Shown: piece after piece, positions 47,750 to 57,600 of the stretch
Layout: every line of letters starts with the position of its first letter
Position numbering within the stretch: the first letter of the stretch is position 1
NCBI GenBank assembly: GCA_019637175.1
Contig: JAHBWD010000025.1
Span: 1 to 64,000 of the forward strand
From: Labilithrix sp.
GTDB taxonomy: Bacteria > Myxococcota_A > Polyangia > Polyangiales > Polyangiaceae
Length of the DNA stretch: 64,000 bases
Direction: 5' to 3'
Position numbers and translations under genes: made by a program
The notes under the pieces: model-generated
Database searches by the model: none
The model's input: the letters and a program-made list of their open reading frames with translations, nothing else
What the model was told of the DNA's origin: nothing

Positions 47750-47759
47750 CGCTCGGACC

Positions 47760-48476
47760 TCAGAGCGCGCTCGCGATCGCGCGGCGCACCTCGGTCATCA
47801 GCGTGTCTCGCGCGGCCTTCTTCTCGAGCTTCGCGATCTCGGCGGTCTCGATGACCGGGTGGATCGTGACCTCGACCTCCACGCCGCGGCGCGAGCGCAT
47901 GCCCTTGGCCGGCAGCACGGCGCGCGTTCCCTGAATCGTGATCGGCAAGACAGGCGCCTCCATGTCGAGCGCGAGGACGAAGCCGCCCTTCTTGAAGGAG
48001 AGGAGCTCACCCGTCGGGCTGCGCGTTCCCTCGGGGGCGATCCAGATGTTGGTCCCCGCCGCGAGCTTCTCCTTCGCGATCTGGAGGCTCGCGATCGCGC
48101 GCTCGCGGTTGCCGCGGTCGACCTCGATCATCCCGGCGTCGCGGATCGCGCGGCCGAAGAGGGGCAGCCCGAAGAGCTCCTTCTTCGCCACCATGCGCAT
48201 GTTGCCGCCGAGCACGTGGTAGAGGACGGGCACGTCGTAGTGCGACTGGTGATTGGACATCACCACGAACGCGCGTCGGCGGTCGCCGTGCAGCGAGCCG
48301 TCGAGGTGGTCGCGCCCGCGGACGTCGACGCGGATGTCGGCGTTCTGCACGACGTGCGCGGCGAAGCGCTCGAGGCGCTCGTCGCAGTCTTCGGCGCGGA
48401 GCCTCCCGCGCGCGGCGTCGACCACGGTCGGCGCCGACACGGCGAGCGCCTCGTAGGCGTTCCGGAGCGACAGCAC
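47760..48476 (-). CDS. 1-acyl-sn-glycerol-3-phosphate acyltransferase (PlsC family)
   Basis: About 238 residues from GTG 48476. The acyltransferase motif I is SNHQSHYDVP (HX4D), motif II GGNMRMVAKKELFGLPLF, motif III IAPEGTRSPTG. Complete and of standard length. It would make phosphatidic acid at the inner membrane. The start is the weakest part of the call, because no ribosome site is seen and a longer in-frame start (TTG) exists upstream. It is divergent from the giant TPR gene. Confidence 0.88.
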   Translation of the reverse strand: MLSLRNAYEALAVSAPTVVDAARGRLRAEDCDERLERFAAHVVQNADIRVDVRGRDHLDGSLHGDRRRAFVVMSNHQSHYDVPVLYHVLGGNMRMVAKKELFGLPLFGRAIRDAGMIEVDRGNRERAIASLQIAKEKLAAGTNIWIAPEGTRSPTGELLSFKKGGFVLALDMEAPVLPITIQGTRAVLPAKGMRSRRGVEVEVTIHPVIETAEIAKLEKKAARDTLMTEVRRAIASAL

Positions 48477-48552
48477 GAGCGATGCGGATCGCGAAGAGGG
48501 CAGACGAGACAAACCGGCGCGCAGAGTGCCACAAAACAGGGCGATTGTGGCT

Positions 48553-48577
48553 CGGGGCCGATCGCCCCGTCTTTTTG
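48553..48577 (+). terminator. Terminator-like hairpin in the plsC / giant TPR divergent region
   Basis: CGGGGC (48553-48558), loop CGATC, GCCCCG (48564-48569), followed by TCTTTTT. On the plus strand it has the full intrinsic-terminator form. No plus-strand gene ends here, so it might be an attenuator or terminator of an unseen RNA. Confidence 0.4.
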
Positions 48578-48588
48578 GGCGGGCGCGC

Positions 48589-48617
48589 TTGAAAGCGGCC
48601 CCGCTGCCCCGTACCAT
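48589..48617 (+). promoter_or_regulatory. Candidate sigma70-type promoter for the giant TPR gene
   Basis: TTGAAA (48589-48594), 17-bp spacer, TACCAT (48612-48617). Good match to -35/-10 form and spacing. The leader to ATG 48690 would be about 66 nt. Confidence 0.5.
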
Positions 48618-48689
48618 CGCACCGCCGCTCTGTGTCGTGCTCGTAATCCTGAATGATCCAGACACGTTGCGTCGGGCGGCGACCCCACG

Positions 48690-51600
48690 ATGACCGCGAA
48701 AACGATCCGCTCCGCACTCGGCGTCCTCCAAGACGATCCGGACAACGACAAGGCCTGGTCCGATCTCCGCGAGGCGCTCGGATTCACGGAAGGCGAAGCC
48801 GCCGTCGATCCCGGAGATCTCGGCGCCGACGAGCTGGCGCAGCTCCTCGAAGCCGCGCGCCGTGCGCACGAGATGCGTCGCGAGTACGACGCGGTCGCCG
48901 ATCTGCTCGAGATCGAGGCCGCGCTCGCGACCGGACCGCGCGAGGCCGATCTGGTGAGCGAGCTCGCGCGCGTGCGCGACGACGTGCTCCTCGACGACGC
49001 CGGCGCGATGTCGGCGTACCGCAGGCTCCTCGGGCTCCGCCCGAACGACGCGACGGCCGAAGAGGCGATCGAGCGCAGCGAGGCGAAGCGATCCAAGTGG
49101 AAGGATCTCGCGCAGCGTTACTTCACCGAGTCGAAGTCGGCGGGCGACGCGTCGTTCAAGAGCTCGCTGCTCGTGAGCGCCGCGGAGATCGCGTATCGCT
49201 ACGGGCTCCCCGATCTCAGAGACGCCGCCCCCTCGGAAGAAGACGCTTCCGCCCCGCCGAAGAGCAAGCGCAAGGGCGGCAAGAAGAACAAGCTCAAGGA
49301 TCCGGCGGGCGCGCGCCGCGAGCTGCTCGACAAGATCATCGGCCTGCTCGCCGACGCGCTCGAGCTCGATCCGAAGAACCGCCGGGCCGCGCTCTTGCGC
49401 GAGCGCCTCTTGCGCGCCGAGGAGCGCTGGGAGGATCTCGTCGTCGCGCTCGAGAGCTTCGCCGCGGAGGTCCCGGCGAAAGACGAGAAGCTCGCGGCGC
49501 TCATCCGCCTCGCCCGCGTGCTCAAGAAGAAGCTCGGCGCGCCCGACCGCGCGACGGGCGCGTACGAGCGCGTGCTCGATCTCTCGCCGGGCCAGAGCGA
49601 GGCGATGGGGGCGCTCGTCGATCACTTCACCGAGCGCGAGATGTGGGATCACCTCGTGTCGCTCTACGACGGTCAGCTCTCCGGCGGCGGCGTTCGCCAG
49701 GGGCAGGAGGTCGGGATCATCCTCCAGATCGCGATGGTGAGCTGGAAGATGCGGGGCAAGCCCGAGGCGGCGGAGCCCTACTTCGATCGCCTGCGCAAGC
49801 TCGAGCCGGCGCACCCGGGAATGCTCGGCTTCTTCCGCGAGTGGTGCCCTGCGAAGGGCGAGCAGGCGCGGCTCGCGCAGATCCTGACCGACGCGCAGCG
49901 CGCGATGCCCGACGGGCCGGAGCGCGGCAAGCTCGCCGCCGAGATCGCGTTGCTCGCCGAAGAAGGCGCCAACGCGCAGAAGGCGATCGAGCAGTGGCGC
50001 GCCGTGCTGCGCTCGGAGCCGACCAACGCGGCCGCGCGCGAGGCGCTGAAGCGCCTCTACCGGCAGACGGGCACGTTCAACCACCTCGCCGATCTGCTCC
50101 GCTCCGAGCTCGAGCGGGTCGCGCCCGACGACGCGGCGGCGCGCTTGCCGATCCTCCGCGACATCGCGGCGATCTATCGCGAGCACATCAAGAGCGACTC
50201 TGCGCTCGTCACGGTGCTCTCGCAGATCATCGCCCTCGACGCGCAAGACGCCGAGGCGGTGCGCGAGCTCGCGCGCGTCTACGAGACGCTCGGGCGCTGG
50301 CGCGATCTGCTCACGACGCAGATGCGGCTCGCCGAGCTCGAGCCCGACACCGCGCGTCGCGCCGAGCTCTATCGCGCGGTCGCGCGGCGGTGGCTCGATC
50401 AGTTCTCGAACGTCCAGAACGCGGTCGAGGCCTTCGAGAAGCTCCGCGAGGTCGACCCCGACGATCGCGAAGCGGTCACGAAGCTCAAGGATCTCTACAC
50501 GAAGCGGCGCGCGTACCGGCAGCTCTACGACCTCTACGAGGGCGAGCTCGCGCGCACGGAAGGCGCCGAGCGGCGCGCGCTGTGGATGGAGATGGCCAAG
50601 ATGGCCTCGGATCGCCTCGATCGCGGCGCCGACGCCTCGCGCCTCTACAAGCTCATTCTCGGCGAGGATCCGAGAGACGCCGCCGCCCTCGACGCGCTCG
50701 AGAAGCAGGCCGAGCGCGACAAGGACTTCGCCACGGTCGCCGACGCGCTCGAGCGTCGCGCCGATCTGACCGACGACGCGCAGGCGAAGCTCGTCGTGCT
50801 CCAGAAGCTCGGGACGGTCTACGCCGATCGCCTCGAGGATCACGCGGGCGCGCTGCGCGTGTGGCGGCGCGTCCTCGAGCTGTCGCCTGGGCACGCGAAG
50901 GCGATGCGCATCCTCCGCGACAGCTACCTCGCCATCGGCGACTTCGACGGGCTCTCCGAGCTGTACGCGCAGTCGAGCGATTGGGAGGGCCTCGTCGAGG
51001 TGCTCTCGAGCGCGGCCGACCGCGCCGCCGATCTCCAGCTCAAGATCGATCTCTCGTTCCGATCGGCCGCGATCTTCGAGGAGAAGCTCGGCGCGCCGGA
51101 GCGCGCGTTCCGTGCCTACGAGCGCGTGCTCTCGGTCAAGCCCGACGATCGCCGCGCGGCCGCGGCGCTCGCGCCGCTCTACGAGGCCGAGGAGAAGTGG
51201 GCCCGCTTGCCGGCGCTCTACGAGGTGCTGCTCGCGCACACCGACGACGCCGCCGAAAAGCGTGCACTTTACAAGAAACTCGCCATCGTCAGCGGGAACA
51301 AGCTCTCCGACAGGGCGGCCGCGTTTCGCTACGCGGTGAAGGCGTTCGACCTCGCGCCCGCCGAGCCCGCGGCCGTTCGCGAGCTCGAAGAATGGGCGCG
51401 CGCGTCCGGCGAATGGCAGGCGTTCGCCTCGGCCCTCGAGGCGCGCGCGAGCTCGAAGTCGACGAGCCTCGACGAGAAGCGTGGGCTCCGGCTCAAGCTC
51501 GCCGAGGTGTCCGCCGTTCACACCGGCAACAGCGGCGACGCGATCGGCGCGTACCGCGAGCTCATCGAGGCGAACGAGAACGACGAAGAAGCGATCGCCG

Positions 51601-54600
51601 CGCTCGACCGCTTGCTCCGCGCGGCGCCCGATCGTCACGACGATCTGCGCTGGCTCTTCCGCCTGCGCGCCAACCGCGTCGAGGCCGGCCCCGATCGCGT
51701 CGCGGTCCTCGCCGAGTGGGCGCTGCTCGAAGAGGAGGCCCTCTCGTCTCCCGCCGAAGCGATCGGCCTCTACAAGGAGATCCTCGACGTCGACGCGCGC
51801 GAAGTGCGGGCGCTCCGCGCGCTCGGCCGCCTGCTGCTCGCTTCGGGCGACGCCGAAGGCGCCGCCGCGATCCTCCAGCAGGAGCGCGATCTCGAGGAGG
51901 GTGGGAGCCGCGTGGCGCGCGAGATCGATCTCGCCCGGCTCTACATGGGTCCGCTGAAGAAGCCCCGCGAGGCGCTCGCGGCCGCCAAGCGCGCGCTCGA
52001 GATCGCGCCGAACGACGCCGCCGTGATCGCCGTCGTCGAAGAGCTGCTGCCGCTGTCGGAGACGCGCGGCGCCGCCGCCGTCGTGCTCGAGCAGGCCTAC
52101 GAGGCGACGGGCGCGTGGCAGAAGCAGGGCGACGTCCTCGCCGTGCTCATCGCCACCGCGGCGTCGAAGGCCGATCGCCTCGCGCTCCACGGCCGGCTCG
52201 CCGACGTGAAGGTGAAGCTCGGCGATCTGCCGGGCGCGTTCGAAGTCGTCGCGCGCGCGGCGCAGGATTATCCGTCCGAGCTCGAGCTGTGGGATCGGCT
52301 GAGCGTCCTCGCGAACAAGACGCATCGCACGCAGGCCTTCGTCGAAGCGATCGCCGCCGCGGTGCCGGAGAAGGGCGAGACGGGGCTGCCTCCGCACGTC
52401 GAGATCGATCTCGCCGAGCGCGCGGCGACGCTCTACGACGAGATGCTCGGCGAGATCGATCGCGCGACGCCGTACCTCGATCGCATCCTCTCGCGCGACC
52501 CGACGAACGACCGCGCGTTCGCCCGCCTCAAGCAGATCTTGACCACGCGCGAGCGCTGGGCGGATCTCGAGGCCCTCTACGAGCGCGTGCTCGCCGCGAC
52601 CGAAGACGCGGGCCGTCGCGCGGACTTGCTCGCCGAGGTCGCCCTCGTCGCCGAGGAGATCACGGGCGACGCGAGCAAGGCGATCCACTACTACGAGCGC
52701 ATCCTCGAGCTCGAGCCGGGCCACGACCAGGCGATCTTCGCGCTCGACAAGCTCTACGCCGGCCAAGAGCGCTGGCAGAACCTCGCCGATCTGCTCCAGC
52801 GCCGCCTCTCGCTCGCGGGAAGCGCGGACACCACGCAGCTCAAGCTGCGCGTCGGCACGCTGCTCTTCAACCGCCTCGGTGATCCGAAGGCGGCCCTCAA
52901 CCACCTCGAGGAGGTCGTGAGCGCCGACTCGTCGCTCCGCGACGCACGCGAGCTCGTCGAGAAGTGCCTCTCTCACCCCGACCTCCGGCAGCGCGCCGCG
53001 ATCATCCTCGAGGGCGTCTACGCCGAGCGCGAAGAGATGCGCGATCTCGTGCGCGTGCTCGAGGTGCGCCTCGAGTTCGTCGCCGACGACGTCGAGCGTC
53101 GCGAGCTCTTGCGGCGCATCGCCGAGCTCCGCGACGAGCGTCTGACCGACGACAAGGGTGCGTTCGAGACCTACGGGCAGCTCCTGCCGCTCTCGCCCGG
53201 CGACGTCGAGGCCCGCCAGCGATACCTCGAGATCGCCGCACGCCTCGAGCGCCTCGACGCGGCCGCCGACGTCATCCTCGTCGCGGCGAAGAACGCCGAG
53301 TCACCGCAGCCGCGCGCCGAGCTCCTCGGCGACGTCGCGCGCATCTTCGAGCAGAGCGAAGAGAGCGATCGCGCCGAGGCGATCCACAAGCAGGTGCTCG
53401 ATCTCGCGCCGGACGATCCGTCGATCGCGCTGCCCGCCGTGCGCGCCCTCGAGCGCATCTACACGGCGCGCGGAAAGAGCAAGGATCTCGCGGACGTCCT
53501 TCGCGTGCAGGTGAAGCTCGAGGAGGCCGCTCCCGTGCGGCGCGAGCTGCTCGCGCGCCTCGGCGAGCTCGCCGAGGGCGACCTGAAAGACGACGCCGCG
53601 GCCATCGTGGCGTGGAAGGCGCGCCTCGACGACGATCCCGCCGACGAGGGCGCGCTCGCCGCGCTCGACCGCCTCTACGAGCGCGCCGGCGATCACCGCG
53701 CCCTCGTCGAGGTGCTGCGCGCGCGCGAAGGTCAGGCCGACGGCGCGGAGGCGCGCAAGGTGCTCATGGTGCGCGCCGCGCAGACGCTCGGCGATCGCCT
53801 GGGCGACGTGGCCGAGGCGATCCTCGCGTATCGCGCGGTGCTCGACGACTTCGGCGCCGACCGCGCCATCCTCGGCGCCCTCGCGAGCCTGTACGAGAAG
53901 GCGGAGCAGTGGCGCGATCTCGCCGAGACGCTCGAGGCCGAGCTCGCGCTGGCGACGGAAGACGCCGATCGCATCGGCCTGCTCACGCGCCTCGGCGACG
54001 TGCGTCGCGCGCGCCTCACGGAGGTGAACGAGGCGATCGAGGCCTATCGCCAGGCGCTCACGCTCGATCCTTCGCACGCGCCTGCGCGCGCCGCGCTCGA
54101 GGAGCTGCTCTCCGATCCCGAGGCGCGCCGCGAGGCCGCCGAGATCCTCCGGCCGCTCTACGAGGCGGCGGGGCAGGAGGCCAAGCTCGTTCGCGTCCTC
54201 GACATCCAGGTCGAGCACGAGGGCACGCTCGAGGGCCGGCTCGAGATCTACCAGCGCGCCACCGACGTCACGGAAGGACCGCTCGGCGATCCGTCGCGCG
54301 CCTTCGGGTACGCCGCGCGCGCGCTGCGCGAGGCCGCGGGCGATCCCGCGATCGAAGGGTGGGTCGCGCACGCCGAGCGCCTCACCGAGCGGCGTGAGGG
54401 CGGCGGCGCCTACGCCGAGCTCGTCGCGCTCTATCGCGACGTCGTGCCCGACGTCCTCGACGAAGAGCAGCAGCTCGCGCTCACGCTGCGGGTCGCGGAG
54501 CTCGCGCGGACGAAGCTCGCCGACGCCGCGCTCGCGAAGCAGTACTACCGAAAGGCCCTCGACCTGCGCGCCGACGACGCGCGCGCGCTCGTCGCGCTCG

Positions 54601-57600
54601 AGGAGCTGCACGAAGAGGCCGCGGAGCACGAGCAGCTCCTCGAGATCTTGAAGCGGCGCGCCGAGGGCGCGCCCGACGACGCGTCGAAGATCGCGATCCT
54701 CTACAAGGAGGCGCGCATCTGCGACGAGGCGCTCTCCGATCGCGATCGCGCGATCGCCGCGTACGAGCAGGTCCTCGAGGTGGGGCTCGACGCGCCGGCC
54801 GTGCAGGCGCTCGAGCGCCTGTACACGGCGTCGTCGCGCTGGGGCGATCTCGTCGCGCTCGCCGAGCGCGAGCTGGGCGCGCCGGATCTCGACGGCGCGC
54901 GCAAGGCCACGCTCCATCACGCGCTCGGGCGCGTGCACGAGAAGGAGCTCGGCGAGATCGAGCGCGCGTTCGAGGAGTACGCCGAGGCGCTCCGCGTCGA
55001 CGCGGCGCACGAGCCGACGATCGCCTCGCTCGAGCACATCATGAGCCAGAAGACCCCGGAGGCGGGTCGCGCGGCGGAGATGCTCGAGCAGGTGTACCTC
55101 GCACGGCTCGACTGGCGACGGGTCATGACGGCCATCGACGCCCGCCTCGAAGGGAGCGAAGACCCCGACGAGCGGCGGACGCTCCTCCGGCGCCTCGCGA
55201 AGCTTCACGAGGAGCAGGAGGAGAACTACAAGGCCGCCCTCGAGGTCACGGCGAAGCTCCTCGCCGAAGACGTGACCGACGAGAGCTCGTGGTCGGAGCT
55301 CGAGCGCCTCGCGCGCGTCGCGAACGCCGAGGATCGCCTCGCGGAGATCTACGCCGCCGAGCTCGAGAAGATCGCGAGCGACGAGCCGAGCACCGCGCGT
55401 CTCGCGTTCCGCACGGGCGAGCTGTTCGAGGCCCAGAAGCAGGGCGCGCGCGCCCTCGCGTTCTATCGCCGGGCGTACGCGTTCTCTCCCGAAGAAGAGC
55501 AGGCCGCGTTCCACGCGATCGATCGCCTGCTCGCGCAGGGGTCGAAGCCGGCCGAGCGCGTCGCGCTCTATCGCGACGCGCTCGAGTATCGGACGGCGCC
55601 GGAAGAGCGCGTCGCCACGCTGCACGCCATCGCGAAGATCGAGGAAGAGGAGCTCTCCGACGACGACGCCGCGGTCGCGACGCATCGCTCGATCCTCGAC
55701 GTCGACGAGACGGACGCGCCCGCGCTCGACGCGCTCGCGCGCCTCTACACGCGGCGCGAGCGGTTCCGCGATCTCGCCGATCTGCACCGCCGGCGGGCCG
55801 AACAGAGCGCGCTGCCGGAGGAAGAGGCGAAGTGGCGGCTCGCGCTGGGCAACGTCCTCGAGTCGAAGCTCTCGGAGACGGCGGGCGCGATCGACGAGCT
55901 CGAGGCCGTCCTCGCGCTCGTCTCGCCCCAGGCGAGCGACACCGGGCGCGCGGCGATCGCCGCGCTCGAGTCGATGGTGTCGAACGAAGACCATCGCGGG
56001 CGCGTCGTCGATCTCTTGCGGCCGATCTACGAGACCGCCGACGACTGGCGAAAGCTCGTCGAGGTCGCGAAGCATCGCTTCGCCCTCGCGACGACGCCGC
56101 ACGAGAAGGTCGCGGTCTTGCGCGACACGGCCAAGCTGCTCGAAGAGCGAGGCAGCGATCTCGACGGCGCGTTCGACTGCCTCAAGGAGGCGTTCGCGCT
56201 CGATCCCGACGACGGAGAGACGCGCGACGAGCTCGATCGGCTCGCGGTCGCGACCGAGCGCTGGGACGACCTCGCCGACGCCTACGAGCAAGGGATCGCG
56301 AAGACCGACGGCATCGGCCAGCGTGAGCTGCTCGGGCAGCTCGCGAAGCTCCACGACAAGCGACGCGACGATCCCCGCCGCGCCCTCGACGCGTGGGATC
56401 GCCTCTTCCGGCTCGACGAGAGCGACTCGGGCCCGCTCGACGAGATGGATCAGCTCGCGACGCTCCTCAGCGACTGGGCGACGCTCGTGCGCGTCCTCGC
56501 CAAGCGCGCGGAGCTCACGAACGACGACGAAGAGCGCGCGAGCCTCTGGCGTCGCATCGGCGAGTCGCGGCGCGACATGCTCGACGATCCGCAAGGGTCG
56601 ATCGACGCCTACGAGCGCGCCCTCGAGCTCGAGCCCGAGAGCGCGTTCACCCTCGACAACTTGATCGCGCTCTACGAAGAGAGGAACGACGCCGCGCGGC
56701 TCGTCGATCTCTATCGACGGCGCGTGGAGCTCTGCGGTGAAGACGACGGCGACCTCAGGCACCGCCTCTTGCTCGACGGCGCGCGCTGCTACGAGGTGGG
56801 GCTCAACGACCGGCGCGAGGCCGTCGTGCTGCTCGGCCAGGCGCTCGCCGCAAAGCCGGGTGATTCCGAGGTGATGCAGCGCCTCGCGGGGCTCTACGAG
56901 GCGGAGAAGATGTGGCCCGAGCTCCTCGACAACCTGCGCGAGCAGGCGACCGCCGAGGGCGACGCGGCGGCGCGCGCGGTGCTCACGCGGCGCATCGGCA
57001 AGCTCCTCGCGAGCGAGCTCGACGATCACGAGAAGGCCCTCGACGCGTTCCGTGAGGTCCTCGCGACCGCGTACGACGAAGAGGCGGCGCGCGCGGTGCG
57101 CGAGATCGGCGAGGCGCGCGACGAGCTCCGTCGCGAGGCGGCCGACGTCCTCGAGCCCGTGCTCCGCGCCGCGGGCAAGTTCGAGGCGCTCGCCGACACG
57201 CTCGAGATGCGCCTCCGCGCGCAGACGGAGCCGCTCGATCGCGCGGCGACCCTGAAGACGATCGCGCTCGTGTCGGAGACGTCGCTCAGCGACGTCGCTC
57301 GCGCGCAGGCCGCGCTCCTCCGCGCCCTGACCGAGCAGCCGCAAGACGCGGATCTGCACGCGCAGAACGAGCGCGTCGCGAGCCTCCTCGGAAAGTGGGA
57401 GCCCTACGCCGACGCCCTCGCCGAGCGCGCGGCGTCGATCTTCGACGCCAAGGTCACAGCCGAGCTCTTCTCGCGGCTCGGCGCGATCGCGGAGAGCCAC
57501 CTGAACGATCTCGCGCGCGCGGCGGAGGCCTATGCCCGCGCCGCCGAGCAAGGCGGCGACACGCCGGACGTGCTCGGCGCGCTCGAGCGCGTCTACGGCG

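Noticed and set aside
47760-52976. 1738-residue minus-strand frame running into plsC
   Set aside because: Only the last ~238 residues match a family (PlsC). The rest is antisense to the TPR gene and has no domain.
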